A DNA stretch of 64,000 bases from an uncultured Pelagibacteraceae bacterium (GTDB lineage: Bacteria > Pseudomonadota > Alphaproteobacteria > Pelagibacterales > AG-422-B15): contig CABYZG010000001.1 of NCBI GenBank assembly GCA_902523455.1, positions 166,001 through 230,000 of the forward strand, in the 5' to 3' direction. Below the pieces are notes generated by a model. That model was given only the letters and a program-made list of their open reading frames with translations. It was not told the origin of the DNA and made no database searches. Both the position numbers and the translations under genes were made by a program. Below are positions 26,707-39,317 of the stretch, piece by piece; position 1 is the first letter of the stretch, and each line of letters begins with the position of its first letter.

Positions 26707-27741
26707 ATGCTCAATAGAATTCAATTTATTTTCTTTTCTATCCTTATCTCTTTAGTACAGATTGTTCATGTTCAATCTGAAGAACTAGATGTAGATCAGT
26801 TGTTGCAAAAATTAGACTCAATTGAAAGCAGAATAAAGGTTCTTGAAAAGGCAACATTTAGCAAAACGACCTCTGGCGTTGGCAATAATGTTAGTCTTGA
26901 TGATTACCAATCAATTATTACAAAACAATCTATTCAGATAGCTGAATTACAAAATGAAGTTCAAACACTGACAGCAAAAATCGAAGAAATGATATTTACA
27001 ATGCAATCTACAGTAAATAATTTTAATACATTTAGAGAAGATACTGAGTTTAGGTTTATCGATATAAATTCTAAAACTGAAAGTATAGAAAAAAACCAAT
27101 TATCTATGGCATTACCCAATAATGAAACACAAAATAATAACTTAGTAGGTAACACGAGTGGGGAAGTAAATTTAGAACCTCAGTCACTTGGAACAATAAA
27201 TGTGTCTGCAGAAGAGGAGTTGTCTGATTCTCCATTTGAAATCAAAAAAGTTGATGAAGAAGAGGAGCAAGAAATTATAGATACCATTTCTCAGGATAAT
27301 ATTGTCGCTTTTGAAGAACAAGAAATTGTACTAGCGGTGCTGCCTGAAGGAGATGAAAAAGGTCAATATGAATACGCAATGGGTCTTCTCAAGCAAGGTG
27401 ACTATGAACTTGCTGAAAAAGCATTTCAAGAATTTATGACTGTCGGAAATGACTCCAGTCTTTTAAGCAACGCAAACTTCTGGTTAGCAGAAACTTATTA
27501 TGTTAGAGAAAATTTTAAAGACGCAGCTAAAAATTATTTAAGCCTATACCAAGTTTATCCAGACTCAAAGAAAGCCGCAGATGCACTTTTAAAACTCGGA
27601 ATATCTTTAGTAAATATGGACCAAAAAGAACAAGGGTGTGTAACTTTTATACAATTAAAGGATACCTATCCAAACGCGAATACTGCTGTATTAGACAGGG
27701 GTAAATTAGAAATCGAAAAAAATGGCTGTGAAATTAGTTAA
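26707..27741 (+). CDS. cpoB: Tol-Pal accessory protein CpoB (YbgF)
   Basis: 344 residues from the ATG at 26707 (a TTG four codons upstream is less likely). Signal peptide to about residue 24 (IQFIFFSILISLVQIVHVQS), an N-terminal trimerising coiled coil (LLQKLDSIESRIKVLEKATF), a long acidic linker and C-terminal TPR repeats (GQYEYAMGLLKQGDYELAEK). CpoB coordinates wall synthesis with outer-membrane constriction. The 3' end overlaps the tilS start by 20 bases. Confidence 0.9.
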   Translation: MLNRIQFIFFSILISLVQIVHVQSEELDVDQLLQKLDSIESRIKVLEKATFSKTTSGVGNNVSLDDYQSIITKQSIQIAELQNEVQTLTAKIEEMIFTMQSTVNNFNTFREDTEFRFIDINSKTESIEKNQLSMALPNNETQNNNLVGNTSGEVNLEPQSLGTINVSAEEELSDSPFEIKKVDEEEEQEIIDTISQDNIVAFEEQEIVLAVLPEGDEKGQYEYAMGLLKQGDYELAEKAFQEFMTVGNDSSLLSNANFWLAETYYVRENFKDAAKNYLSLYQVYPDSKKAADALLKLGISLVNMDQKEQGCVTFIQLKDTYPNANTAVLDRGKLEIEKNGCEIS

Positions 27742-28807
27742 GCCAATTAATCATAAAAAAGTCGTAAAAATAACTAATCAAGATTTCGAAGCAAAGATGA
27801 GAGAACTTCGAGTTAATTCAGATATTGCCGTAGCAGTTTCTGGTGGTCCAGATAGTTTAGCGCTCATGCATTTGTCTAATAGATATGCATTAAACAATAA
27901 TATTAATTTAACTGTATTAAGTATTGATCATGGAATTAGAGCAGAGTCATCAAAAGAAATTGTATGGTTAAAAAAAGTCGCAAAAAAGAATAAAATTAAC
28001 TTCTACTCAACTAAATTAAAAAAAAAGATCAACAGCTCTAATACCCTTTCCAAGGCAAGGACACTTCGATATGAGGCCTTATCAAAATATTGTAACAAGA
28101 AAAAAATTAAATTCTTATTAACAGCTCATCATCTTGATGACGAAATAGAAAATTTTTTAATGAGATTAATAAGGGGCAGTGGTGTAAAAGGACTTTCATC
28201 ATTAAAAGTAAAATCTAGATATAAGAATACAAAGTTAATTTTAGTTAGGCCATTACTCGAGTACTCAAAAAAATCTCTTGTTGCGTATTTATCTGAGCAA
28301 AAGCAAGTTTATATAAACGACAGAACGAATTATAATAATAAGTATGATAGGTCTCGTATTCGAAAGTTATCTCAACAATTAATACATGAAGGTCTCAGTA
28401 AAGTTAGGTTTAAAAACGTCTTAAAGAATTTAAAAAGTGCAGATACCGCAATTAATACTGCAGTTAGCAATTACTTAGAAGAACAAGTAAAACTCAATCA
28501 AAAGAAAATTATTAGTTTTAAGTCTCAGCAATTTATAAACTTACCCGAAGAAATTCAACATAGAGTACTTGTAAAACTGTGCAGATTTGCTGGAAAAAGC
28601 AATAAAGTGCCTAGATCGCGATCAGTACAAGAATTGATAAATTCAATTGTGAAAGAAAAAAGCTTTAAGCGTACATTAAATAGTTGCACATTTGTTGGGC
28701 AGAAGGGAGTGGTAAATATTCATTCTGAGAACAAAATATCTAAACCTAATAAGACTAAAAATTTGGCCATTTCTAAAAATTGGACAAAATTTATCGAGCA
28801 TTACTAG
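27722..28807 (+). CDS. tilS: tRNA(Ile)-lysidine synthase
   Basis: 361 residues. The PP-loop SGGPDSLALMHL (about 40-51) and LLTAHHLDDEIENFLMRLIRG identify TilS, which changes the wobble C of tRNA-Ile(CAU) to lysidine so that it reads AUA. The start at 27722 lies inside cpoB; an internal ATG about 25 codons later, just before the PP-loop strand, is an alternative. The C-terminal domain is basic and short compared with E. coli. The AUA-reading function is worth noting given the ATA start of rpsU. Confidence 0.9.
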   Translation: MAVKLVKPINHKKVVKITNQDFEAKMRELRVNSDIAVAVSGGPDSLALMHLSNRYALNNNINLTVLSIDHGIRAESSKEIVWLKKVAKKNKINFYSTKLKKKINSSNTLSKARTLRYEALSKYCNKKKIKFLLTAHHLDDEIENFLMRLIRGSGVKGLSSLKVKSRYKNTKLILVRPLLEYSKKSLVAYLSEQKQVYINDRTNYNNKYDRSRIRKLSQQLIHEGLSKVRFKNVLKNLKSADTAINTAVSNYLEEQVKLNQKKIISFKSQQFINLPEEIQHRVLVKLCRFAGKSNKVPRSRSVQELINSIVKEKSFKRTLNSCTFVGQKGVVNIHSENKISKPNKTKNLAISKNWTKFIEHY

Positions 28808-28850
28808 ACTAAGCTATTGAATATAATGTTAAATTTTATTGATATATTTT

Positions 28851-28878
28851 CTTGTATGCTGAAAAATAGTAATTATCT
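28851..28878 (+). promoter_or_regulatory. Candidate sigma32-type promoter before ftsH
   Basis: CTTG (28851-28854) is followed after 17 bases by ATTATCT (28872-28878), close to the alphaproteobacterial heat-shock pattern CTTG-N17/18-CYTATNT. The ftsH ATG is about 20 bases further on and has no clear ribosome site. FtsH is heat-regulated in many bacteria. Confidence 0.4.
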
Positions 28879-28899
28879 AATTATATCAATATCTTTATT

Positions 28900-30813
28900 A
28901 TGATGAATTTGCGAAATATAGTTCTTTGGCTCTTTATTGCTTTAATCGTTTTTGGACTGTTTAATTTATTTAGTAACACTAGTGGTGACAGAAATACTGT
29001 TGATTTAACGTACTCACAATTTTTAGATGAAGTTGAAGCAGGCTCAATTAAAGATGTAATTATTCGAGGTAATAATATCAACGGAGCTTTTGAAGATGGT
29101 AGATCTTTTAAAACTTATGCCGCTAATGACCCAACACTCGTTGATAGACTTAATGATAGAGGTGTAAACATATCAGCTGCACCACTAGACGATGGTTATC
29201 CGTCACTTCTTGGAGTTTTAATTTCCTGGTTCCCAATGCTATTACTTATTGGTGTATGGATTTTTTTCATGCGTCAGATGCAAGGTGGAAGAGGAGGAGC
29301 AATGGGGTTTGGAAGATCCAAGGCCAAATTACTAACTGAAAATAAAAATAAAGTTACTTTTAATGATGTAGCTGGAATAGATGAAGCAAAAGAAGAGCTT
29401 GTTGAAATTGTTGAGTTTTTAAAGGATCCAAGAAAATTTCAAAAACTTGGTGGTAGGATTCCAAAAGGTGCCTTACTAATTGGCCCTCCAGGAACAGGAA
29501 AGACATTGCTTGCTAGAGCTGTAGCAGGGGAGGCCGGTGTACCTTTTTTTACAATCTCGGGTTCTGATTTTGTTGAAATGTTTGTTGGTGTTGGAGCATC
29601 TCGAGTTAGGGATATGTTCGAGCAAGGAAGAAGAAATGCGCCATGCATAATTTTCATTGATGAAATTGATGCTGTTGGAAGAAGCCGTGGAGCAGGCCTT
29701 GGTGGTGGTAATGATGAGAGAGAACAGACACTTAATCAGATTTTAGTTGAGATGGACGGATTTGATACTCAGGAAGGTATTATTTTGGTTGCCGCAACTA
29801 ACAGACCAGATGTACTTGATCCTGCCCTATTAAGACCAGGTCGTTTTGACAGACAGGTTGTTGTTCCTAATCCAGATATCTTAGGCAGAGAAGCAATTCT
29901 GAAAGTTCATATTAAAAAAATCTCTGTCGCGCCTGATGTAGATATTAGAACAATAGCAAGGGGAACACCTGGTTTTTCTGGTGCTGATCTAGCTAACATT
30001 GTAAATGAAGCAGCATTGTTGGCAGCAAGAAAAAATAAGAAAATTGTTACTATGGTAGATTTTGAGGAAGCAAAAGATAAGGTAATGATGGGGTCTGAAA
30101 GAAGATCTCTTGTTATGAGTCAAGAAGAAAAAGAACTTACCGCTTACCATGAAGGAGGTCACGCTGTTGTTGCATTAAATCAATCTGCATCAGATCCAAT
30201 ACATAAAGCTACAATAATACCAAGAGGTAGAGCCCTTGGAATGGTAATGAGGCTGCCCGAAAGAGACCAATTATCTTTACCTAGGGAAAAAATGTTAGCA
30301 GACATCACAGTTGCTATGGGCGGTAGAGTTGCTGAAGAAATAATCTTTGGTGACAAAAAAGTTACGTCCGGTGCTTCATCAGACATCGAAATGGCAACTA
30401 AGATGGCTAGAAATATGGTTACTAAATTTGGAATGAGCGAAAAATTAGGACCATTACAATATGGTGAAAATGAGGAAGAAGTATTTTTAGGAAGATCAGT
30501 ACAAAGACATCAAAATGTGTCAGAGGAAACAGCTAAACTTATAGATTCAGAGATCAGGCAAATTGTTGATAGCTGTTATGATTTAGCAAAGAAAATTTTA
30601 AATGAAAAAATTGACGATTTGCATGCTCTTGCAAAAGGTTTAATTGAATACGAAACTTTAAATGGAGATGAAATAACTACATTATTAAAAGAGGGTAAGA
30701 TCGACAGATCCAATCCTGAAGAAGAGATTAATAATGCCGGACCGTCTGTACCTAAAAGTGGTAAATCAGCTCCCGTTGGTCCTAGTTTCAAGCCTAAACC
30801 TCAAACAAGTTAA
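28900..30813 (+). CDS. ftsH: ATP-dependent zinc metalloprotease FtsH
   Basis: 637 residues. Two N-terminal membrane helices (about 7-24 and 104-124) flank a small periplasmic domain; the AAA+ module has Walker A GPPGTGKT (195-202), Walker [12 protein letters not shown] and the second region of homology [19 protein letters not shown]; the protease zinc site is HEGGH (417-421). It degrades membrane proteins and regulators such as sigma32. It lies between tilS and folP, a common alphaproteobacterial order. Confidence 0.97.
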   Translation: MMNLRNIVLWLFIALIVFGLFNLFSNTSGDRNTVDLTYSQFLDEVEAGSIKDVIIRGNNINGAFEDGRSFKTYAANDPTLVDRLNDRGVNISAAPLDDGYPSLLGVLISWFPMLLLIGVWIFFMRQMQGGRGGAMGFGRSKAKLLTENKNKVTFNDVAGIDEAKEELVEIVEFLKDPRKFQKLGGRIPKGALLIGPPGTGKTLLARAVAGEAGVPFFTISGSDFVEMFVGVGASRVRDMFEQGRRNAPCIIFIDEIDAVGRSRGAGLGGGNDEREQTLNQILVEMDGFDTQEGIILVAATNRPDVLDPALLRPGRFDRQVVVPNPDILGREAILKVHIKKISVAPDVDIRTIARGTPGFSGADLANIVNEAALLAARKNKKIVTMVDFEEAKDKVMMGSERRSLVMSQEEKELTAYHEGGHAVVALNQSASDPIHKATIIPRGRALGMVMRLPERDQLSLPREKMLADITVAMGGRVAEEIIFGDKKVTSGASSDIEMATKMARNMVTKFGMSEKLGPLQYGENEEEVFLGRSVQRHQNVSEETAKLIDSEIRQIVDSCYDLAKKILNEKIDDLHALAKGLIEYETLNGDEITTLLKEGKIDRSNPEEEINNAGPSVPKSGKSAPVGPSFKPKPQTS

Positions 30814-30822
30814 CTAATTACA

Positions 30823-31878
30823 GTGTTCCTTGTGCGTAATTCGAATAGATATTACGTGCGACCAATATTTAGTAAAATAAAAACAAAAGATTCACTTTTT
30901 CTTGGGTCCTCCAAATTATTCTTTAATGAAATTGAATTAATAACAAGAGGCAAAACCAAGACTCGATCAAAGTTTCTAAAAATTAATGAAATAAAATATT
31001 TGGAACCTGATATTCAGAGAGACATAAATAAAAGAATTTCAAATATTACAAAGAAAAGAAAAAAATTAGGAAAGTTTAACTTTGAAAGATCACTTGTGAT
31101 GGGTATTCTTAATGTAACGCCTGATAGCTTTTTTGACGGCGGAAAATATTTATTACACGATAATGCAATTGAGCAGTTTAAAAAACTAATTAAAGAAGGC
31201 GCAGATATCATTGATATTGGCGGAGAGTCAACAAGGCCTGGATCAAAAGAAATTACAGTTAATGAGGAAATTAGCCGAATTATTCCAATAATTTCTCAAA
31301 TCAGAAAAAAATATAAGAAAGAATTTATCTCGGTAGATACAAGAAAATCTCAAGTTATGAAAGAAGCATGTAAATTTAATATAAATCTAATAAATGATGT
31401 TTCAGGACTGAGATTTGATAAAAACTCAAAAAAATTTTTAAACTCGAATAAAATTCCTTTTGTTTTAATGCATTCAATTTCAACTCCTGAAAAGATGCAA
31501 AAAAATATAAAGTACAAAGATGTACTTCTTGATATTTATGATTTCTTTGAGAAGCAAATCAGTCTATGCGAGAATAATGGCATATCTAAAAGCCGAATTA
31601 TAATAGACCCTGGAATTGGTTTTGGTAAAACTTTGCAACAAAATTTGAAACTAATTTCAAACATCGCATTATTTCATTCTTTGGGCCTTCCTGTGATATT
31701 AGGAAGCTCTCGAAAAAGTTTTATTGGCAAGATTGAAAAAAATGAATTATACGAAGATCGATTAGGCGGTTCAATAGCAACGGTTATGCATGGACTAGCT
31801 GAAGGAGTTCAAATATTTAGGGTGCACGATGTTTATGCAACAAAACAATCAATTAAGGTTTATTCTAAAATAAAATGA
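30823..31878 (+). CDS. folP: Dihydropteroate synthase
   Basis: 351 residues with a GTG start. The TIM-barrel core carries VMGILNVTPDSFFDGGKY, DIGGESTRPGS, ISVDTRK, NDVSGLRF, DPGIGFGKT and GSSRKSFIG. It condenses para-aminobenzoate with the pterin diphosphate in folate synthesis. About 88 residues precede the core, a longer N-terminal extension than in E. coli, as seen in other alphaproteobacteria. Overlaps glmM by four bases. Confidence 0.93.
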   Translation: MFLVRNSNRYYVRPIFSKIKTKDSLFLGSSKLFFNEIELITRGKTKTRSKFLKINEIKYLEPDIQRDINKRISNITKKRKKLGKFNFERSLVMGILNVTPDSFFDGGKYLLHDNAIEQFKKLIKEGADIIDIGGESTRPGSKEITVNEEISRIIPIISQIRKKYKKEFISVDTRKSQVMKEACKFNINLINDVSGLRFDKNSKKFLNSNKIPFVLMHSISTPEKMQKNIKYKDVLLDIYDFFEKQISLCENNGISKSRIIIDPGIGFGKTLQQNLKLISNIALFHSLGLPVILGSSRKSFIGKIEKNELYEDRLGGSIATVMHGLAEGVQIFRVHDVYATKQSIKVYSKIK

Positions 31879-33206
31879 AAAAGTTTTTTGGAACAGATGG
31901 AGTAAGAGCAAGTTCAAATAGTCAAAAACTTAATGGCCTGACACTTATGAAGCTCGGAATGGCACTAGGTAAACATTTTACTGTTGGAGATCATCGTCAC
32001 AAAGTTGTTATTGGTAAAGATACAAGACTATCAGGTTATATGATTGAACAAGCATTAACCTCTGGATTATTATCTATGGGAATGGATGTCTTTCTTTTTG
32101 GGCCCATACCTACACCCGCAGTTGCAATGTTGACAAAATCTATGCGAGCAGACTTAGGAATAATGATAACTGCTTCACACAACCAATATCAAGATAATGG
32201 TATTAAAATATTTGATAAAAATGGAAATAAATTATCAGACAAAACTGAAATTGAAATAGAGCATCTTATGGAGTCTGAATTAGAAAATTCATTAGCGGGT
32301 CCAGAAAAAATAGGCAGAGCAAAAAGACTCGAAGATGCAAATGGTAGATATATAGAATTCCTAAAAGGTACTTTTCCTAAATCACAACGGCTTGATGGTC
32401 TTAAAATTGTAATAGATTGTGCAAATGGGGCTTCTTATATTTCTGCACCTTTAATTTTATGGGAGCTTGGTGCAGAAGTTATTCAAATAGCTACTCAACC
32501 AAATGGAACTAATATAAATTTGGAATGTGGGTCTACTAATACCAATAAACTTGCTAAAAAAGTATTAGAGGAGAAGGCTGATATTGGTATTGCCTTAGAT
32601 GGCGATGGCGATCGATTGGCTGTTATTGATGAAAAAGGACATTTAGTCAATGGCGACCAGATACTGGCATTACTAGCTATTGAAATGTCAAAAGATAAAA
32701 AATTAAAAAATAATAATGTAGTTGGTACTTCAATGGCAAACATGGGCTTAGAAACTTTATTAAAGAAACATAATATTGGGTTAATAAGGGCAAAAGTTGG
32801 CGATCGATATGTAAAGGAAAAAATGATTTCAGAAGATTTAAATTTAGGCGGTGAACAATCTGGACATATAATTTTACGTGATTTTACTTCATCAGGAGAT
32901 GGAATAGTAGTTGCTCTTCAAGTTCTATCTATCTTAAATAGAAAAAAAGGAAAAGCCAGTGACTGCCTTCATTTATTCAGTCCTCTACCACAAAACCTGA
33001 TTAATTTCCGCGTAAAAGAAAGAAATATTTTAGATCACGAGGATACGAAATTATTTATCAAATCTTGTGAAGAAAAAGTTTCAGAAGACGGAAGAATCGT
33101 AGTTAGAATGTCTGGTACTGAACCTCTTTTAAGAGTTATGATTGAAAGTGGAAATCAGCATACAATTGATGAATTAACTGAAAGCGTAACAAAATATTTT
33201 TCATAA
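31875..33206 (+). CDS. glmM: Phosphoglucosamine mutase
   Basis: 443 residues. The phosphoserine loop ITASHNQYQDNG has Ser101, the metal loop is ALDGDGDRLAV, the sugar-specificity loop GGEQSGHII, and the phosphate loop RMSGTEPLLRVM. It makes glucosamine-1-phosphate for peptidoglycan and LPS. The folP-glmM pair after ftsH is the usual order. Confidence 0.96.
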   Translation: MKKFFGTDGVRASSNSQKLNGLTLMKLGMALGKHFTVGDHRHKVVIGKDTRLSGYMIEQALTSGLLSMGMDVFLFGPIPTPAVAMLTKSMRADLGIMITASHNQYQDNGIKIFDKNGNKLSDKTEIEIEHLMESELENSLAGPEKIGRAKRLEDANGRYIEFLKGTFPKSQRLDGLKIVIDCANGASYISAPLILWELGAEVIQIATQPNGTNINLECGSTNTNKLAKKVLEEKADIGIALDGDGDRLAVIDEKGHLVNGDQILALLAIEMSKDKKLKNNNVVGTSMANMGLETLLKKHNIGLIRAKVGDRYVKEKMISEDLNLGGEQSGHIILRDFTSSGDGIVVALQVLSILNRKKGKASDCLHLFSPLPQNLINFRVKERNILDHEDTKLFIKSCEEKVSEDGRIVVRMSGTEPLLRVMIESGNQHTIDELTESVTKYFS

Positions 33207-33220
33207 AATAAAGGCATTAA

Positions 33221-35391
<2,171 letters not shown>

Positions 35392-35428
35392 ATCCAAAAT
35401 ATGGTTACTTTTTTCTAGAAATCAATGT

Positions 35429-36400
35429 TCAGCTTTTAATTGAATTTACCAATTTGCTCAAGTAATCCGGCATAACAGACTGAAAATGAAGCATTTTTTC
35501 TTTTTTAGGATGAAGAAACCCAAGAGATTGCGCATGCAGAGCCTGTCCTGGCAACATTTTAATCGATTGAACCGTGCTTTCTGAAAGTGATTTTAGTTTA
35601 CTTTGAGGCGATCGCCCATAAGTACGGTCTCCTATGAGTGGATTTCCCTTTTCTGTTAGATGCACTCTTATTTGATGAGTTCTTCCGGTTTCTAAGCGAC
35701 ATTCTAATACTGTGGCAACAATTTGATTTTTTTTGTTCTTTAAATTTTCAAGTGTCTTATAATGAGTGATAGCAACCTTACCTCTACTTACAGAACTCAT
35801 CATTTTTGTTCTATTCCTATTACTTCTAGATAAGAGTGACTTAATTTTTCCATTTGCTGGTGAGATTTTGTTCCAGCATACAGCAATATAAACTCTTTCG
35901 ATAGAGTGAGCAGCAAATTGGTCAGATAAATGTTTATGAGTAAAATCATTTTTAGCTATTACAACCAGTCCACTCGTATCTTTATCAATTCGATGAACTA
36001 TTCCCGGCCTTTGAGCATCACCGACAAATTTTAATTCATCTCCACAATGATTGATTAAAGCATTAACAATTGTACCTGTCTTATTTCCAGCACCGGGGTG
36101 CATTACTATGCCCGCAGGTTTATTGATAACTATCAAATCCTTATCTTCATAAACAATATTTAATTTTATGTTCTCACCAATTATTGGCGTCTCATTTGCT
36201 AATAGTATATTTACTGAAATATGATCGCCTAATGAGATCTTATAATCAGGATCTACAATATTATTATTTACTGTAATATTGGAGGACTTTATTAATTGAA
36301 TTATTTTTGACCTACTAAATTCTCTCAAATTTAAAGCAATATATTTGTCTATACGCTGACCTACTTGCTTCTTATGGTTGACTTTGTATTGATAGAACAT
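35429..36400 (-). CDS. rluD: RluA-family 23S rRNA pseudouridine synthase, RluD-like
   Basis: 323 residues from the ATG at 36400; an upstream TTG in the same frame is rejected because it overlaps the divergent gene. An N-terminal S4 RNA-binding domain (GQRIDKYIALNLREFSRSKI) precedes the catalytic domain with DLIVINKPAGIVMHPGAG, HRIDKDTSGLVVIAK (catalytic Asp) and LETGRTHQIRVHL. It probably modifies helix 69 of 23S rRNA. Confidence 0.92.
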   Translation of the reverse strand: MFYQYKVNHKKQVGQRIDKYIALNLREFSRSKIIQLIKSSNITVNNNIVDPDYKISLGDHISVNILLANETPIIGENIKLNIVYEDKDLIVINKPAGIVMHPGAGNKTGTIVNALINHCGDELKFVGDAQRPGIVHRIDKDTSGLVVIAKNDFTHKHLSDQFAAHSIERVYIAVCWNKISPANGKIKSLLSRSNRNRTKMMSSVSRGKVAITHYKTLENLKNKKNQIVATVLECRLETGRTHQIRVHLTEKGNPLIGDRTYGRSPQSKLKSLSESTVQSIKMLPGQALHAQSLGFLHPKKEKMLHFQSVMPDYLSKLVNSIKS

Positions 36401-36412
36401 TATGAGATAACG

Positions 36413-36700
36413 ATGTACCAAAAAATTATGCTATTTATAGTTATATTTCTCGGAATTGTAATTTTAATTGGTACCACGATTGTTATTACTACTATTATTG
36501 AGCGATCATACAAGATTGATTTTTTTACTTCCACTGATAATTCTGAGAAGGATATAAATATTGAAAAAAAATGTGATCTCGTGGGTGAAAAAACTAAAGT
36601 TATTTCTCTAAGTGAGGACAAATTAGCTATTATTTGTGAGGGTCGTATTGAGGTAATGAATTTATCTAATAATCAAGTAGAAAAAGTAGTTAACTACTAG
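36413..36700 (+). CDS. DUF6476-like small membrane protein
   Basis: 95 residues from the ATG at 36413. One N-terminal membrane helix (IMLFIVIFLGIVILIGTTIV) and a soluble tail in which VISLSEDKLAIICEGRIEVM looks like a short beta repeat. Small proteins of this shape (DUF6476) lie divergently beside the rluD gene in alphaproteobacteria. Function unknown. Its last bases overlap the end of the convergent choline dehydrogenase gene. Confidence 0.55.
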   Translation: MYQKIMLFIVIFLGIVILIGTTIVITTIIERSYKIDFFTSTDNSEKDINIEKKCDLVGEKTKVISLSEDKLAIICEGRIEVMNLSNNQVEKVVNY

Positions 36701-38331
36701 CTTGCTCTATAAAAACTGGTCTCTACATCGGGTAAAGTTTCTTTTTTGAGGATGAGATCAGATGCCTTTTCAGCGATCATCACAGTTGTTGCATTGAGAT
36801 TTCCTGTAATGATATTTGGCATTATTGAAGCATCTACAACTCTTAAATTTTCAATCCCATAAACTTTGAGCTCTTCATCGACAACAGATAACTCATCTTT
36901 TCCCATCTTGCATGTACAAGAAGGATGATAAGCAGTATCACCTTTATTTTTAATGAATTCATTTAAATCACCCTCAGAGCTTGAATTTATTCCAGGGTTA
37001 ATTTCTTTTCCTCGATATTTATCAAAAGCTTTTTGATGAAAAATTTCCCTTGCAATTTTAATACCATCTCTCATTTCTTTTAAATCATGCTCTGTCTGCA
37101 TATAATTAAACTGTATAGCGGGTGAAGCTGAGGGATTGTTTGACTTTAATTTGACATGTCCTCTACTTGTTGGCCTCATTGGTCCTACATGCGCTTGAAA
37201 AGAATGAGAGCTTGGAGATTGTCTTCCATGATCCAATACAAGCGATGGAAAGAAGTGATACTGAATATTAGGATAATCAACCATATCATTACTTCTCACA
37301 AAGCCACCTGTCTCTAAGTTTGAATATGCTGCCACTCCAGATTTAAAAATAAACCACTCTATCCCTATGAATGCCATTCTTATTGGATTATATGATGTGT
37401 AAAGTGTAACGGGCTTTGTACACTCATATTGTAAATAAGTTTCAAGATGATCCTGTAAATTTTCACCTACACCTCTTAGGTCATGTTGAACAGAAATATC
37501 TAATTTTTTTAGTTCTTCAGCATTTCCTATACCTGAAAGCATTAGAAGTTGAGGTGAATTTATTGCTCCCGCTGATAATATCACTTCATTTTCAGCATGT
37601 ATTTTTTTTCTCTCTCTTCCTGTAGTACATTCAACCCCAACGGCTTTATTATTTTCAATGATAACTTTGTTTACTATTGTGTTTGTAATGACGGTAAGAT
37701 TTCTTCTGTTAATAACTGGATGCAAGTAAGTTACACTCGTACTTTGTCTTCTGCCTCCATAAATAGTGGTGTCCATTAGACCAAATCCCTCTTGCTTATA
37801 TCCATTCATGTCATTATTTATCTCATAGCCGGCTTGTTCTGCCGCTTCTAGGTAGACTTTACTCAATTCATTGCCTTCCGAAGATCGAGATAGTTTTAAA
37901 GGACCGCTTTTATTCCTATAAGTTTCATCTAATCCTTCAATTGACTCTGATTTTTTAAAATACGGAAGAACATTATTATAATTCCATGACTTAAGATCTT
38001 TTTGAGCCCAGTTTTCAAAATCCATTGGATTTCCTCTTACATGAACCATACCGTTGTGTGATGAACTTCCTCCCAACATCTTTCCTCTTGGGCAAAACAT
38101 TTTTCTATTGTTCATGAACGGTTCAGGCTCAGTTTCGTATAAATAATTATATTTTGGGTCATGCATTGTGTATAATAAAGCTGCTGGCATTGAGGTTTTC
38201 CATGTTTTATCCGATGGACCTGACTCTATTAACAATACATTTATCTCTGGATCAGCTGAAAGTCTATTTGCCAGAACACAACCCGCACTTCCGGCACCAA
38301 TAATAATATAATTATAAGAATTAAATTGCAT
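36697..38331 (-). CDS. betA: GMC-family choline dehydrogenase-like oxidoreductase
   Basis: 544 residues from the ATG at 38331. FAD-binding IIIGAGSAGCVLANRL at the N-terminus, the GMC signature GGSSSHNGMVHVRG and a C-terminal AYHPSCTCKMG and ITGNLNATTVMIAEKASDL, both typical of choline dehydrogenases. It would oxidise choline to betaine aldehyde at the membrane. Many marine GMC enzymes act on other alcohols, so the substrate is inferred from the motifs and the betaine-centred neighbourhood. The divergent DMT transporter shares a palindromic upstream region. Confidence 0.75.
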   Translation of the reverse strand: MQFNSYNYIIIGAGSAGCVLANRLSADPEINVLLIESGPSDKTWKTSMPAALLYTMHDPKYNYLYETEPEPFMNNRKMFCPRGKMLGGSSSHNGMVHVRGNPMDFENWAQKDLKSWNYNNVLPYFKKSESIEGLDETYRNKSGPLKLSRSSEGNELSKVYLEAAEQAGYEINNDMNGYKQEGFGLMDTTIYGGRRQSTSVTYLHPVINRRNLTVITNTIVNKVIIENNKAVGVECTTGRERKKIHAENEVILSAGAINSPQLLMLSGIGNAEELKKLDISVQHDLRGVGENLQDHLETYLQYECTKPVTLYTSYNPIRMAFIGIEWFIFKSGVAAYSNLETGGFVRSNDMVDYPNIQYHFFPSLVLDHGRQSPSSHSFQAHVGPMRPTSRGHVKLKSNNPSASPAIQFNYMQTEHDLKEMRDGIKIAREIFHQKAFDKYRGKEINPGINSSSEGDLNEFIKNKGDTAYHPSCTCKMGKDELSVVDEELKVYGIENLRVVDASIMPNIITGNLNATTVMIAEKASDLILKKETLPDVETSFYRAS

Positions 38332-38364
38332 AACTAATTTTACCAAAGTTTGTAATTATAGTAC

Positions 38365-38380
38365 AACATAAGCTTATGTT
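38365..38380. promoter_or_regulatory. 16-bp perfect palindrome between betA and the DMT transporter gene
   Basis: AACATAAGCTTATGTT is a perfect palindrome that overlaps the transporter ATG (38376). A TATAGT at 38357-38362 could be the -10 for the plus strand, so a bound protein would cover the start region. Candidate operator for a dimeric regulator. Confidence 0.45.
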
Positions 38381-39254
38381 AAAAAATTTAAACCCCAATT
38401 ATGCAATTGTACTTTCAACATTATTGTGGGGTACGTGGTGGTATCCATTAAGGCTACTTAATGAATATGCGTATAATAATGCAATTCCGCTCACTTTAAG
38501 TTTCACTATTGCTGGGTTATTTTTATTATTTTTTTCATACAAAAATATATCAAAATTAACTAATCGAAATTTAATTCTTACAATAGTCGCAGCTTCAGCA
38601 GGAGCGGCTGCAATGTGTCTTTATAATGAAGGTTTAATTAGAGGTAATGTTGCAAGAGTCTTAATCTTTTTTTATTTAACAGCTGTATGGAGCACTTTAA
38701 TTGAAATTATTTTTCTAAGAGCGGCCTTAAACATTTATAGGTTTTTTTCAATTTCTTCAGGTTTTATAGGTCTGTTTATTATAACTGGGTTGGATCAAGG
38801 AAATTTTATGCCTAGCACACTTGCAGATCTGTTTGGAATTCTCTCAGGATTTCTCTGGTCAATCTGTGCAACACTCATAAGAATAAATGAGGAACTTGAT
38901 GTAAATTTCGGTACTTCAGTTTTTATTTTAATTGGGGGTCTTTTTGTTGTTATTGCAACATTCTTACCAGATGGGCAAATACTTTCAGGATTTAACTATG
39001 ATATTTTAAAGAATACTATTTTGATAATTTTAATATTCGCATTTATCTGGTTATTGCCAGGTTACTGGCTTGTCACCTATGGTCAGGATCAAGTTGATCC
39101 AGGACGCGCGGGGATCCTATTAATGTTCGAAGTTGTTATTGGCGTTATATCTGCCTATCTGCTTGCAAATGAAATAATCTCGATTAGAGAGTTTATTGGT
39201 GCAATATTCGTAATGAGCGCACCATTAATCGAGATCTATTCAGTAAAAAAATAA
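38376..39254 (+). CDS. DMT-superfamily (EamA) transporter
   Basis: 292 residues with about ten hydrophobic helices in two halves, each an EamA repeat (ALSTLLWGTWWYPLRLLNEY at the start; DLFGILSGFLWSICATLIRI at the second repeat). Such proteins usually export metabolites or amino acids; the substrate here is unknown. It lies divergent to betA and before the betaine ABC importer, and is followed by an AT-rich inverted repeat with a T tract. Confidence 0.85.
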   Translation: MLKNLNPNYAIVLSTLLWGTWWYPLRLLNEYAYNNAIPLTLSFTIAGLFLLFFSYKNISKLTNRNLILTIVAASAGAAAMCLYNEGLIRGNVARVLIFFYLTAVWSTLIEIIFLRAALNIYRFFSISSGFIGLFIITGLDQGNFMPSTLADLFGILSGFLWSICATLIRINEELDVNFGTSVFILIGGLFVVIATFLPDGQILSGFNYDILKNTILIILIFAFIWLLPGYWLVTYGQDQVDPGRAGILLMFEVVIGVISAYLLANEIISIREFIGAIFVMSAPLIEIYSVKK

Positions 39255-39277
39255 TTAAATCAGACATTTATCTAATT

Positions 39278-39307
39278 AATTATGTAACATAATTTAATTT
39301 TTTTTTA
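39278..39307 (+). terminator. AT-rich inverted repeat with T tract after the DMT transporter
   Basis: AATTATG (39278-39284) and CATAATT (39288-39294) pair around a TAA centre, and a run of T follows from 39298. A weak terminator is plausible; an operator for the next operon is the alternative. Confidence 0.35.
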
Positions 39308-39317
39308 TGTGGAAGCA

